From Luteipulveratus flavus (lineage in GTDB: Bacteria; Actinomycetota; Actinomycetes; Actinomycetales; Dermatophilaceae): a stretch of DNA of 64,000 bases. Made by a program: the position numbers and the translations under genes. The stretch lies in contig NZ_JAROAV010000024.1 of NCBI RefSeq assembly GCF_029439465.1, positions 124,001-188,000 of the forward strand. Direction: 5' to 3'. Shown one piece after another: positions 46,484-55,350 of the stretch (positions are counted from its first letter, which is position 1; every line of letters begins with the position of its first letter). The notes beneath the pieces were generated by a model, which did no database searches, was not told where the DNA came from, and was given only the letters and a program-made list of their open reading frames with translations.

Positions 46484-47232
46484 GAGCCGGTGGCCTGCTT
46501 CAGGACCGTCGGGAACGAGCCCGACTCGGTCAGCAGCTGCTGCAGCTGCTTGTCGCTGACGGCCTTGCCGTTGATCTTCACGGTGGGAGTGCCGTTGACT
46601 CCGTCGTCGTTCGAGCGCTTCTCGGTGTCGGTGACGTAGTCGTCGTAGGTGCCCTGGTCGACGCAGCGGGTGAAGGTGCTCAGCGCCGAGCCGGTGATCC
46701 CGGCCCCAGCGGCGAAGGTCTGCTTCAGCTGCTGGTCGGTGTAGCCCTGACCCTCCTGCGCCGGCTGCCCGGCGAACACCGCGTCGTGGTACTCGGGGAA
46801 CTTCCCGGCATCGGCCGCGCAGAAGGCGGCGTTGGCCGACTTCTTGGACCAGTCGTTGCCCAGGTTGTCGTCCAGGAAGGACATCATGTGCGAGACGAGC
46901 TTGATGTCACCGCTGGCGGCCAGCTGCCGGATCGACGCGCCGTTGGTGGTCTCCATCTTCTTGCAGACCGGGCACTGGAAGTCCTCGTAGACCTCGACCG
47001 TGGGAGCACCGGCCTTGGCCCGGCCCGGGTGGACCACGACACCGTTGCCCTCGCTCTGCGAGGCCTTCGGGCCGGCTGCGTCGAGCTTGCCGAACGGGTT
47101 GCTGGTGATGAAGAACACGGCGCCGGCGACGATGACCACGACGACGGCGATGACGGCGGCGATCAGGGCCTTCGGCGGCCCGGACCGAGGTGCGGTCGCA
47201 GCGAGCTTGGCCGAGGCATCAGGACGAGGCAT
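46480..47232 (-). CDS. Membrane-anchored DsbA-like thiol oxidoreductase
   Basis: 250 residues with one N-terminal membrane anchor (about residues 22-44) and an extracytoplasmic thioredoxin fold of the DsbA/Thioredoxin_4 family. The active site is CPVC near residue 87 (EDFQCPVCKKME), and the cis-Pro region is GVNGTPTVKING near residue 218. It probably forms or shuffles disulfides in exported proteins. The MauE/DoxX-type protein encoded upstream may recycle it. It sits between mauE-like and lgt genes in one minus-strand run. Confidence 0.87.
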   Translation of the reverse strand: MPRPDASAKLAATAPRSGPPKALIAAVIAVVVVIVAGAVFFITSNPFGKLDAAGPKASQSEGNGVVVHPGRAKAGAPTVEVYEDFQCPVCKKMETTNGASIRQLAASGDIKLVSHMMSFLDDNLGNDWSKKSANAAFCAADAGKFPEYHDAVFAGQPAQEGQGYTDQQLKQTFAAGAGITGSALSTFTRCVDQGTYDDYVTDTEKRSNDDGVNGTPTVKINGKAVSDKQLQQLLTESGSFPTVLKQATGS

Positions 47233-47286
47233 GGCCCCAGTCTCCCCTGATCCGTGGACGCAGCGCGATCGGGGCTGCGTCCCGGC

Positions 47287-47766
47287 TCAGCCCCACCAGC
47301 GACGGTCCAGACTCCACCGGCTCTGCGGCCGCACGACCAGCCAGGCCGCGCACAGCGCGAGGCCCGCGTCGCGCAGGATCTCCTGCAGGTACTTCGTCTG
47401 GTTCTCCCCCACGCTGCCGCCGCCGCCGAAGCAGCCGCAGTCGATGGTGAGCCCGCGAGCCCACGCCGAGGTGATGCCGCCGATGAAGGCCAGCATGAGC
47501 AGTCCGCCGAGCAGCGCCGCGCCCCGCGTCAGCAGACCCGCGATGAGGAGCACACCCAGGACGATCTCGAGCATCGGTAGCAGGGTGCCGATGAAGTTGG
47601 CGACGTCGACCGGCATCAGGTCGTACGCCCGGGTGGCCGTGCGCGAGGTGCCCAGGGCGGTGATCTTCAGCAGGCCGGCGACCAGCAGGACGCCCCCGAG
47701 CAGCAGCCGCGCGACCAGACCGACCCAGTCGCGGGCGTCGGAACGCGGAGGGGCCGCGACCGTCAC
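47287..47766 (-). CDS. MauE/DoxX-family membrane protein
   Basis: 159-residue protein with four hydrophobic helices. The loop GLTIDCGCFGGGG near residue 105 has the CxCF motif typical of MauE-type proteins that work with thioredoxin-like partners. The DsbA-like gene directly downstream supports a role in extracytoplasmic thiol redox. The GTG at 47766 overlaps the trpA stop as GTGA; upstream reading frame is not conserved in appearance. Confidence 0.78.
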   Translation of the reverse strand: MTVAAPPRSDARDWVGLVARLLLGGVLLVAGLLKITALGTSRTATRAYDLMPVDVANFIGTLLPMLEIVLGVLLIAGLLTRGAALLGGLLMLAFIGGITSAWARGLTIDCGCFGGGGSVGENQTKYLQEILRDAGLALCAAWLVVRPQSRWSLDRRWWG

Positions 47767-48563
47767 CGCCGGACGCCCTGGGCCAGGTCGGCGGCCAGGG
47801 CGCCGAGGTCCTTCAGGCCGGTGTCCGGGTCCGGCGCGTCGACCAGGCACCGCACCAGCGCCGACCCGACGATCACGCCGTCGGCGAAACGAGCGACCTC
47901 GGCGACCTGCTCGCGGGTCGAGACGCCGAGACCGACGCAGACCGGCAGGTCGGTGACCTCGCGGACCCGGCCGACCAGGACGGACGCGGCGCTGCCGACG
48001 CTCGTCCGGGCTCCCGTCACGCCCATCAGGGCGGTGGCGTAGACGAACCCGCGCGAGGCTGCGGTCGTGGACTGCAACCGCTCCGGGGTCGAGCTCGGGG
48101 CGACCAGGAACACGCGGTCCAGGTCGTGGGCCTCGCTCGCCTCGAGCCAGTCCTGCGCCTCGTCAGGGACGAGGTCGGGCGTGATGAGCCCGGAGACGCC
48201 GGCGCCGGCCAGCTCGGCGGCGAACCGGTCCGCGCCGTACCGCAGCACCGGGTTCCAGTACGTCATCACCAGCGCGCCCGCGCCGGTGGCGCTGACCGCC
48301 CGGCCCGCCCGGAAGACGTCGGCCACCCGGACCCCGCCCTCCAGCGCCCGCGTCGCCGCCGTCTGGATGACCGGGCCGTCCATCAGCGGGTCGGTGTAGG
48401 GCAGGCCGATCTCGACGATGTCGACGCCGTTCTCGACGAGGACCTCCATCGCGCGCAGCGACCCCTCGACGCTCGGGAAGCCGACCGGGAGGTAGCCGAT
48501 GAGGGCCGCGCGCCCGTCGTCCTTGGCCGCGGCGAGGACCTTGCTGACCGTGCTGGCGCTCAC
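47763..48563 (-). CDS. trpA: Tryptophan synthase alpha chain
   Basis: 266-residue TIM barrel that cleaves indole-3-glycerol phosphate to indole. The catalytic Glu and Asp appear in [17 protein letters not shown] near residue 50. Phosphate-binding regions GVTGARTS and [11 protein letters not shown] follow. The GTG at 48563 overlaps the trpB stop, and its own stop overlaps the MauE-like gene. Confidence 0.96.
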   Translation of the reverse strand: MSASTVSKVLAAAKDDGRAALIGYLPVGFPSVEGSLRAMEVLVENGVDIVEIGLPYTDPLMDGPVIQTAATRALEGGVRVADVFRAGRAVSATGAGALVMTYWNPVLRYGADRFAAELAGAGVSGLITPDLVPDEAQDWLEASEAHDLDRVFLVAPSSTPERLQSTTAASRGFVYATALMGVTGARTSVGSAASVLVGRVREVTDLPVCVGLGVSTREQVAEVARFADGVIVGSALVRCLVDAPDPDTGLKDLGALAADLAQGVRR

Positions 48564-49768
48564 GCCTGGTCCTCCTGCCCCGGGAGCAGACCGAACCAGC
48601 GGGCCGCCGTGTCGACGTCCTTGTCACCGCGACCGGACAGGTTCACCAGGACCAGCCCGTCGGGTCCGAGCTCGCGCCCGACCCGCATCGCACCGGCCAG
48701 CGCGTGGGCGCTCTCGATCGCCGGGAGGATGCCCTCGGTCTGCGACAGCAGCCGGAACGCCTCCATCGCCTCGTCGTCGGTCACCGGGTAGTACTCGGCG
48801 CGGCCGATGTCCTTGAGGTAGGAGTGCTCCGGCCCCACGCTCGGGTAGTCCAGGCCCGCGGACACCGAGTGCGACTCGATCGTCTGGCCGTCGTCGTCCT
48901 GCAGGACGTAGGTGTACGCGCCGTGCAGCACGCCCGGGGTGGCCTGGCCGCTGAACCGGGACGCGTGCCGTCCGGACGCGACGCCCTCGCCGCCGCCCTC
49001 GAGCCCGATGAGGCGGACGCCCTCGTCGTCGACGAAGCGGTGGAAGATGCCCATCGCGTTGGAACCGCCGCCCACGCACGCGCACACCGCGTCGGGCAGC
49101 CGGCCGAACTGGTCGAGCACCTGCTGACGCGCCTCGACCCCGATGATCCGGTGGAAGTCGCGGACCATCTCGGGGAAGGGGTACGGACCGGTCACGGTGC
49201 CCAGCACGTAATGGGTGTCCTCGACGTTGGCGACCCAGTCGCGGAACGCCTCGTTGACGGCATCCTTGAGCGTGCGGCTGCCGTGGTCGACCGGGACGAC
49301 CTCGGCTCCGAGCAGACGCATCCGCGCGACGTTGAGCGCCTGGCGCTCGGTGTCGACCCGCCCCATGTAGACGACGCACTCCAGTCCGAGCAGCGCCGCG
49401 GCGGTCGCGGTGGCGACGCCGTGCTGACCGGCGCCCGTCTCGGCGATGACCCGCTTCTTGCCCATCCGCCGGGTGAGCAGCGCCTGTCCGAGGACGTTGT
49501 TGATCTTGTGCGACCCGGTGTGGTTGAGGTCCTCGCGCTTGAGGACGACCCGCGCGCCGCCGCAGTGCTCGGCGAACCGGGGCACCTCGGTGATGATGCT
49601 CGGCCGGCCCGTGTACGTACGGTGCAGCTGGGCCAGTTCTCCCAGGAACCCCGGGTCGTGCATCGCCTTGGAGCGGTGCTCGTCCAGCTCCTCGAGCGCG
49701 GCGACCAGCGCCTCGGGGACGTAGCGTCCGCCGTAGTCGCCGAACCGGCCGATCCGTGTGTCACTCAT
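48560..49768 (-). CDS. trpB: Tryptophan synthase beta chain
   Basis: 402-residue PLP enzyme joining indole and serine. The PLP lysine lies in [17 protein letters not shown] near residue 92, and the PLP phosphate site [12 protein letters not shown] near residue 237. Full length. Its ATG overlaps the trpC stop as ATGA. Confidence 0.97.
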   Translation of the reverse strand: MSDTRIGRFGDYGGRYVPEALVAALEELDEHRSKAMHDPGFLGELAQLHRTYTGRPSIITEVPRFAEHCGGARVVLKREDLNHTGSHKINNVLGQALLTRRMGKKRVIAETGAGQHGVATATAAALLGLECVVYMGRVDTERQALNVARMRLLGAEVVPVDHGSRTLKDAVNEAFRDWVANVEDTHYVLGTVTGPYPFPEMVRDFHRIIGVEARQQVLDQFGRLPDAVCACVGGGSNAMGIFHRFVDDEGVRLIGLEGGGEGVASGRHASRFSGQATPGVLHGAYTYVLQDDDGQTIESHSVSAGLDYPSVGPEHSYLKDIGRAEYYPVTDDEAMEAFRLLSQTEGILPAIESAHALAGAMRVGRELGPDGLVLVNLSGRGDKDVDTAARWFGLLPGQEDQA

Positions 49769-50574
49769 GCCGTCTGCCCTCCAACCGCGTCCTGTCCCCG
49801 CAGTGCTCTCACCGCGGCCGCCGGCTCCCCGCCGGTGACCAGGGCCTCGCCGACCAGGACCGCGTCCGCGCCCGCAGCGACGTACTCGGCGACGTCGGCC
49901 GGACCGCGTACGCCGGACTCCGCGACCCGGACGACCTCGTCCGGGAGCCCCGGAGCTAGCCGTGCGAACGTCGCGCGGTCGACCTGCAGGGACTTCAGGT
50001 TCCGCGCGTTGATACCGATGACGTCGGCGCCGAGAGCGATCGCGCGCTCCAGCTCGGGCTCGTCGTGCACCTCGACCAGCGCCGTCATCCCGAGCTCGGA
50101 CGCCTGCTGGTGCAGGTCGCGCAACCGGGCGTCGTCCAAGGCGGCGACGATCAGCAGGACCACGTCGGCGCCGTGCGCGCGGGCCTCCCAGACCTGGTAG
50201 TCGCTGACCATGAAGTCCTTGCGCAGGACCGCGACGTCGACCGCGGCGCGCACGGCGTCCAGATCGTCCAGCGAGCCGCCGAAGCGACGCTGCTCGGTGA
50301 GGACGGAGATGACCGAGGCGCCACCGGCGGCGTACGACGCCGCCAGCGCGGCCGGGTCGGCGATGGGGGCGAGAGGCCCCTTGGACGGGCTCTGCCGCTT
50401 CACCTCGGCGATCACCTTGACCGGCCCGGGCTCGCGGAGTGCGGCGCGCGCGTCGCGCGCCGGCGGGGCGGCTGCGGCGCGCTCCTGCAGGCGCGCGACG
50501 GGGGTCAGGCGTTCGCGGGCGGCGAGGTCCTCGCGCACTCCGCTGATGATCTCGTCGAGGACTGTGGACACCAC
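49765..50574 (-). CDS. trpC: Indole-3-glycerol phosphate synthase
   Basis: 269-residue TIM barrel. The catalytic lysine region [13 protein letters not shown] lies near residue 55, [13 protein letters not shown] near residue 97, [13 protein letters not shown] near residue 117 and [13 protein letters not shown] near residue 190. No trpF gene is present next to it, as is usual in actinobacteria where PriA does that step. trpD is also absent from the run. Confidence 0.96.
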   Translation of the reverse strand: MVSTVLDEIISGVREDLAARERLTPVARLQERAAAAPPARDARAALREPGPVKVIAEVKRQSPSKGPLAPIADPAALAASYAAGGASVISVLTEQRRFGGSLDDLDAVRAAVDVAVLRKDFMVSDYQVWEARAHGADVVLLIVAALDDARLRDLHQQASELGMTALVEVHDEPELERAIALGADVIGINARNLKSLQVDRATFARLAPGLPDEVVRVAESGVRGPADVAEYVAAGADAVLVGEALVTGGEPAAAVRALRGQDAVGGQTA

Positions 50575-50618
50575 GGCAGGCTAACGCGCGGGCTCACCGG
50601 CCCTCGGGCCGAGTCTGC

Positions 50619-50858
50619 CTAGCGGACGCCGGTGCGCTGCTGGGGCGGGAGCCGCTTGGCGTGGACGCCGAACCCGGTCCGGGAGAGGACGAAGGCGGCG
50701 ACGAGACCGAGGACGGCGACGACCAGGCCGATGATCGTCCACAGGTGGGCACCCCAGGCGACGCCGACCGCGATGAGGGCGGAGGCGAAGATCAGGGCGA
50801 AGACGCCGGTCCACGCCGCCACGCTGTGGCCGTGGTCGTCGTGGTGCTCAGCAGACAT
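50619..50858 (-). CDS. Small membrane protein of the HGxxPAAW type
   Basis: 79-residue protein with an N-terminal HDDHGHSVAAW segment, which matches the HGxxPAAW family except for V in place of P, then two hydrophobic helices and a basic tail. Function unknown. It lies between the Trp-operon membrane protein and trpC. A GGAGTCC ribosome site precedes the ATG at 50858. Confidence 0.75.
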   Translation of the reverse strand: MSAEHHDDHGHSVAAWTGVFALIFASALIAVGVAWGAHLWTIIGLVVAVLGLVAAFVLSRTGFGVHAKRLPPQQRTGVR

Positions 50859-50933
50859 GCGTGGGGACTCCTTGTGTCAGAGATCGATCGGCCCGGAGGC
50901 GAGTGCCCATTGTGGCAGGCGACCCGCCGAGGC

Positions 50934-51521
50934 TCACCGGGGCGGGTCGCCGGCCGCGTCGCCGGGCTCGACCGTCGGGTCCTCGCCCTGGCTGAGCCGC
51001 TCCCAGTCCGACACCCGCGTCGCGTGCCCTCGGCCGGTCGGTGCCTCGTAGCGGGAGGACAGCCCCGCCCAGCGGCGGATGCCGACGAACGCGAGCGCGC
51101 CGGCCGCCGCGAGCAGCACACCGCCGAGCAGCGCGACCCAGACCCACGTGGTCACCGTCCCGTCGGCCGGCACGGTGCCGGTCCGCCCGGTCGTCTGCGC
51201 GGCCTGGCGGCCGACGACGTCCGCGGGGTCCAGCAGCACCCGTACCGTCAGCACGATCGCGAGCACGCCGGCCAGGACCGTCGCGACGGCCCCGACCCGC
51301 CGCACGACGCGGCCGCCAGTCGCCGTGGCCACCGCCGCGGCCGCGCCGACCAGGCCGGCGGCCAGCACGCCGGACGCCGCGTCGTTGCCGTCGACCGACA
51401 CCGTGCTGTCCTGCAGGACGGCGTCGTGCAGCGTGCCCTCCACCCAGGTGCGCCCGGCCGTCGCCAGCAGGACGACGGCGCCGAGCAGCGCCAGCAGCAG
51501 CACGTTCCGCTTCGAGGTCAT
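50934..51521 (-). CDS. Trp-region conserved membrane protein (TIGR02234-like)
   Basis: 195 residues with four hydrophobic helices and a charged cytoplasmic tail. Placement directly after trpE, with its ATG overlapping the trpE stop as ATGA, and the feature LLALLGAVVLLATAGRTW at the N-terminus match the actinobacterial Trp-operon-associated membrane protein family. The role is unknown; a link to tryptophan metabolism is by position only. Confidence 0.82.
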   Translation of the reverse strand: MTSKRNVLLLALLGAVVLLATAGRTWVEGTLHDAVLQDSTVSVDGNDAASGVLAAGLVGAAAAVATATGGRVVRRVGAVATVLAGVLAIVLTVRVLLDPADVVGRQAAQTTGRTGTVPADGTVTTWVWVALLGGVLLAAAGALAFVGIRRWAGLSSRYEAPTGRGHATRVSDWERLSQGEDPTVEPGDAAGDPPR

Positions 51522-53059
51522 CGCGGCGCCCGCATCCCGGTCGCCGTCGACACCGCGCGCAGCGCGGCCGCCGCCTTGGAGATCGTCTCCTGGTACTCCG
51601 TCTCGGGCACCGAGTCCGCGACGATGCCCGCACCCGCCTGGACGTGGGCGACGCCGTCCTTGAGCACGGCCGTCCGGATGGCGATCGCCATGTCGAGGTC
51701 ACCAGCGAAGTCGAGGTAGCCGACCACTCCCCCGTACACGCCCCGGCGCAGGCCCTCCCGCTCGTCGATGATCTGCATCGCCCGCGGCTTGGGCGCCCCC
51801 GAGAGGGTGCCCGCCGGGAAGGTGGCGACGAGGGTGTCGTACGCGGTACGGCCGTCCTTCAGCTCACCGACGACGGTCGACTCCAGATGCATGATGTGGC
51901 TGTAGTAGCGGACCTGCATGAACTCCACCGTGTCGACCGTGCCCGCCCGGCAGACCCGTTGCAGGTCGTTGCGGGAGAGGTCCACGAGCATCAGGTGCTC
52001 GGCCCGCTCCTTGGGGTCGGCGCTCAGCTCGTCGGCGAGGCGCTGGTCGTCCTCGGGCGTCTTGCCCCGCGGTCGCGACCCCGCGATGGGATGGGTGATG
52101 ACGCTGCGTCCGCTGACCTTGACCAGCGCCTCCGGGCTGGACCCCACGACGTCGTACGTCGAGCCGTCGGGGTGGGGCAGCCGCAGCAGGTACATGTACG
52201 GGCTGGGGTTGGAGGCCCGCAGCGCGCGGTAGACGTCGAGGGCGTCGGCGGCGCAGTCGACGCTGAACCGCTGCGACACCACGATCTGGAACGCCTCACC
52301 CGCGCGGATGTCCTCCTTGCAGCGCTCCACCATGTCGTGGAACCCCTCGCGGGTGTGCGTGCTGCGCGGCGCCAGCTCCGCCGGCGTCGGGACGGCCACC
52401 GTGGAGGCGGCCGGGGCGGCGAGCTGGGCGGTCATCCGGTCCAGCCGGGCGACGGCGTCCGCCCACGCCTGCTCGACGCGCTCGTCGGTGGCGTCGTAGT
52501 TGACGGCGTTCGCGACCAGCAGCAGCGAGCCGTCGCGGTGGTCCAGGACCGCCAGGTCGGTGGCGAGCATCATCGCCAGCTCGGGCAGGTCCAGCTCGTC
52601 GGCGCCGGTGTCCGGCAGCCGCTCCCAGCGTCGTACGGCGTCGTACGTCACGGTGCCGACCATGCCTCCCGTGAGCGGCGGCAGCCCCGGGATGGGGCGG
52701 GTCGCCAGCGTCGCGACGGTGTCGCGCAGGGCGGTGGTCGGGTCACCGTCGACGGGGACGCCGACGGGCGGCTCTCCCAGCCACACGGCCTCGCCGTCGC
52801 GCTCGGTGAGCGTGGCGTGGCTGGCTGCTCCGACGATGGAGTAGCGGGACCAGACGCCACCGTGCTCGGCGGACTCCAGCAGGAAGGTCCCCGGCCGGTC
52901 CTGCGCGAGCTTGCGGTAGACCCCCAGCGGCGTCTCGCCGTCCGCGAGCAGCCGACGCACCACCGGGATCACCCGCCGGTCGCGGGCCAGCTCGGAGAAG
53001 GTCGCGAGCCCGGGCCAGGTCGTGCCCCAGGTCAGGTCGGCATGGGCGTCCGCGGTCAC
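51518..53059 (-). CDS. trpE: Anthranilate synthase component I
   Basis: 513-residue chorismate-using enzyme. The catalytic C-terminal half shows [12 protein letters not shown]-like context near residue 290, [19 protein letters not shown] near residue 325, [14 protein letters not shown] near residue 360 and [17 protein letters not shown] near residue 422. The feedback site for tryptophan is likely in the N-terminal LLESAEHGG region. The GTG at 53059 overlaps the hisI stop as GTGA. The glutaminase subunit trpG is not in the window. Confidence 0.95.
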   Translation of the reverse strand: MTADAHADLTWGTTWPGLATFSELARDRRVIPVVRRLLADGETPLGVYRKLAQDRPGTFLLESAEHGGVWSRYSIVGAASHATLTERDGEAVWLGEPPVGVPVDGDPTTALRDTVATLATRPIPGLPPLTGGMVGTVTYDAVRRWERLPDTGADELDLPELAMMLATDLAVLDHRDGSLLLVANAVNYDATDERVEQAWADAVARLDRMTAQLAAPAASTVAVPTPAELAPRSTHTREGFHDMVERCKEDIRAGEAFQIVVSQRFSVDCAADALDVYRALRASNPSPYMYLLRLPHPDGSTYDVVGSSPEALVKVSGRSVITHPIAGSRPRGKTPEDDQRLADELSADPKERAEHLMLVDLSRNDLQRVCRAGTVDTVEFMQVRYYSHIMHLESTVVGELKDGRTAYDTLVATFPAGTLSGAPKPRAMQIIDEREGLRRGVYGGVVGYLDFAGDLDMAIAIRTAVLKDGVAHVQAGAGIVADSVPETEYQETISKAAAALRAVSTATGMRAPR

Positions 53060-53412
53060 CGGGACACCGCCTCGAGGTCGGTGAAGAAGCAGGTGCGCTG
53101 CCCGGTGTGGCATGCAGCGCCCACCTGGTCGACGCGTACGAGCAGCGCGTCGCCGTCGCAGTCGAGCGCGACCGAGCGCACGTGCTGGACGTGGCCGGAG
53201 GTGTCCCCCTTGCGCCAGTACTCCTCCCGGCTGCGGGACCAGAAGGTGACCCGACCCTCGGTGAGCGTGCGGTGCAGCGCCTCGTCGTCCATCCAGCCCA
53301 GCATCAGCACCTCGCCGGTGTCGTGCTGCTGGACCACCGCGGCGACCAGGCCGTCGGCGTCGCGCTTCAGCCGCGTCGCGAGCTCGGGTGAGAGGGGTGA
53401 CTGATCAGGCAC
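53056..53412 (-). CDS. hisI: Phosphoribosyl-AMP cyclohydrolase
   Basis: 118-residue metalloenzyme for the third step of histidine synthesis. It contains [34 protein letters not shown] and the metal-binding pattern [20 protein letters not shown]. The full length matches a monofunctional HisI without the HisE domain, which is encoded separately at the right edge. It heads the run that continues into trpE. Confidence 0.96.
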   Translation of the reverse strand: MPDQSPLSPELATRLKRDADGLVAAVVQQHDTGEVLMLGWMDDEALHRTLTEGRVTFWSRSREEYWRKGDTSGHVQHVRSVALDCDGDALLVRVDQVGAACHTGQRTCFFTDLEAVSR

Positions 53413-53457
53413 CGCGCCATTGTCGCCGATGGCCCGCGGGGCCTGCGGCCCGCCCGC

Positions 53458-54084
53458 TCACCGGCAGCGCAGCACCAGCCACTGGTAGTGCAGGTCCGCC
53501 GACCCGGGCCAGGTACGCCACCGCTCGACGACACCGAAGGCGTCGACGGCCGCCCGCAGGTCCCCGTCGCTGCGCAGGCTGAAGAACCGCGACCCGAACC
53601 GGGCGTCCTCCTCCCAGTGCTCCTCCCGGGAGACCGGCGCACCCCAGACGCCGATCGCCAGCGGCGCTCCCGGACGCAGCACCCTGGTGATCTCCGTGAG
53701 CGCGGCGGTCAGGTCCACGGCGGGTACGTGCAGCAGCGTGCTCATCGTCCAGCCGGCGTCGAACGCGTCGTCGTCGTACGGCAGCGCGTGCACCGAGGCG
53801 ACCCTCGCGTCAAGCCCGTGCTGGACGCACCGCCGCACGCTCTCGGGCGCGAGGTCGACCCCGGCGTACGCCAGCCCGGCCGCGCTCAGGGCGACGCCGT
53901 CACGACCGGGGCCGCACCCGACCTCCAGGACGGACGTCCGGCCCTCGCTCGTGAGCAGCTCGACGAACTCCGCACGGACCTCCTCGCGATCGGCCGGGAG
54001 CCGGGAGTCGTGGCGGTGACCGGCCTCCCGGTCGTAGTAGTCGGTGAGCGCGCTCTCCAGCGCGGCGCGGTCCGTCGTCGGCAC
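53458..54084 (-). CDS. Class I SAM-dependent methyltransferase
   Basis: 208 residues. Motif I VLEVGCGPGRDGVAL lies near residue 50, an acidic AGVDLAPESV near residue 72 and MSTLLHVPAVDL near residue 118, typical of Methyltransf_11/25 enzymes. The GTG at 54084 is favoured because an AGGAGAGGA stretch is upstream and homology starts near it. Substrate unknown; it is separated from hisI by 45 bp. Confidence 0.82.
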   Translation of the reverse strand: MPTTDRAALESALTDYYDREAGHRHDSRLPADREEVRAEFVELLTSEGRTSVLEVGCGPGRDGVALSAAGLAYAGVDLAPESVRRCVQHGLDARVASVHALPYDDDAFDAGWTMSTLLHVPAVDLTAALTEITRVLRPGAPLAIGVWGAPVSREEHWEEDARFGSRFFSLRSDGDLRAAVDAFGVVERWRTWPGSADLHYQWLVLRCR

Positions 54085-54233
54085 GGGGTCGCGTCCTCTC
54101 CTGCGGTGCTCGGCGCACCCGGAGCGGCCGCGGTTCTGGTGGAGAACGGCGCGGCCTGGGTACGTTGGCCAGATCACAGTGTCGCCGACGGCTGCACGTG
54201 GCGCGCCGGTGGCTGCCTTCGAAGGAGGACAGC

Positions 54234-55331
54234 ATGGACGACAAGTACTGGGTCTGGATCGCCGTGATCGTGGTCGTACTGCTCGTGGTGGGCCTGCTCG
54301 CCGTCATGGCCGGCCGGCGCGCGCGCGCCCGGAACGCTGTGCCGGAGCGGACCGCTCCCGCCACGGCCGACCGGACGCGGGCCGAGCGCCACCAGCGCGA
54401 GGCGACCTCCGCGCCGGGCCGCCGGCCCGGTGTGGACGAGGCGTCAGGATCCGCGGCGACGCCCACCGTGCGAGACAAGGTGAGCCCCGCCCCGAGACTG
54501 CGCGACGACGAAGGCCCGCCGGCTGCCCCCTCCTCCCGCGAGGACGACCGGTCGACGACACCCGGGGTGGGTTCGCTCCAGCACGAGCGTCCCGCCGACG
54601 TCGGGCGCAGCGACCGCGAGGCCGCACCCACGCCGCCCGAGCCCCACCGCACGGACGACGTGCCCGCGACCTCGGACGCGGCCCTCGCCTCCGGCCCGCC
54701 GCCGGCCGGTCCGCCTCCTCCCCCGCCGCCCTCGCAGGCAGGTGCGGAGTCTCCGGCGGCACCGGTGACACCTCCTCCCCCGCCGGCACCGCGCCCGGGT
54801 ACGACGCCGTCGCCGTCACCATCACCGGCTCCGTCACCGGCGGTCGCCCCCTCACCGTCGGTCCCGGAACCCTCTGAGCCCCGCAATGACCGAGCGAGCG
54901 GGGACACCGCGGCGGCGTCCACCCCCGACCACCCGGTCGAGCACCAGAGGGGCGGTGCGCGTCGGGTGGGTCAGGACTTCTGGCAGGCCGACGACGACGG
55001 GACGGCACCGTCGACACCGACGGCGCCGACGGCGCCGACGGCGCCGACGGACGGTGACACCGCCGGCGGAGGTCTGCGGGACCGGTTGACCGGCGAGGGC
55101 GGCGTGCGAGGCCGCTACGAGCGCGACGGCGGCTGGAAGGACCAGGCCAAGCACCGCGCCGACGACCTGCGCGAGCGCTACGAGCGCGACGGCGGCTGGA
55201 AGGACCAGGCCAAGGGCCGCGCGGACGACCTGCGCGACCGGTACGAGCGCGAGGGAGGGTGGCGCGACCGGGCGAAGAAGGGCGTGGAGGACCTGCGCCG
55301 GCGCGCGGACGAACGACGCCACCCGCACTGA
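54234..55331 (+). CDS. Membrane-anchored proline-rich protein with C-terminal 21-residue repeats
   Basis: Not recognised; 365 residues. One helix at residues 7-28, WIAVIVVVLLVVGLLAVMAG, anchors a long low-complexity region that is charged and then Pro/Ala/Ser/Thr-rich with poly-Pro runs and PTA repeats. The C-terminus holds three tandem copies of a 21-residue unit (RYERDGGWKDQAK...DDLR) that alternates charged residues and looks helical or coiled. Few positive charges precede the helix, so topology is uncertain; the repeats resemble cytoplasmic sequence. GAAGGAGG at 54221-54228 fixes the ATG at 54234. Confidence 0.75.
   Translation: MDDKYWVWIAVIVVVLLVVGLLAVMAGRRARARNAVPERTAPATADRTRAERHQREATSAPGRRPGVDEASGSAATPTVRDKVSPAPRLRDDEGPPAAPSSREDDRSTTPGVGSLQHERPADVGRSDREAAPTPPEPHRTDDVPATSDAALASGPPPAGPPPPPPPSQAGAESPAAPVTPPPPPAPRPGTTPSPSPSPAPSPAVAPSPSVPEPSEPRNDRASGDTAAASTPDHPVEHQRGGARRVGQDFWQADDDGTAPSTPTAPTAPTAPTDGDTAGGGLRDRLTGEGGVRGRYERDGGWKDQAKHRADDLRERYERDGGWKDQAKGRADDLRDRYEREGGWRDRAKKGVEDLRRRADERRHPH
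55113..55301 (+). repeat. Three tandem 63-bp coding repeats
   Basis: Units at 55113-55175, 55176-55238 and 55239-55301 each encode 21 residues. The first two differ by very few bases; the third is more diverged (E for D, R for K). Just upstream, at about 55009-55051, lies a 9-bp repeat encoding PTA units. Confidence 0.9.
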
Positions 55332-55350
55332 CCCGCCCCGGCGGGGGTCG

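Noticed and set aside
53056-53100. trp attenuator or leader peptide before trpE.
   Set aside because: hisI overlaps trpE by four bases, leaving no room for a leader.
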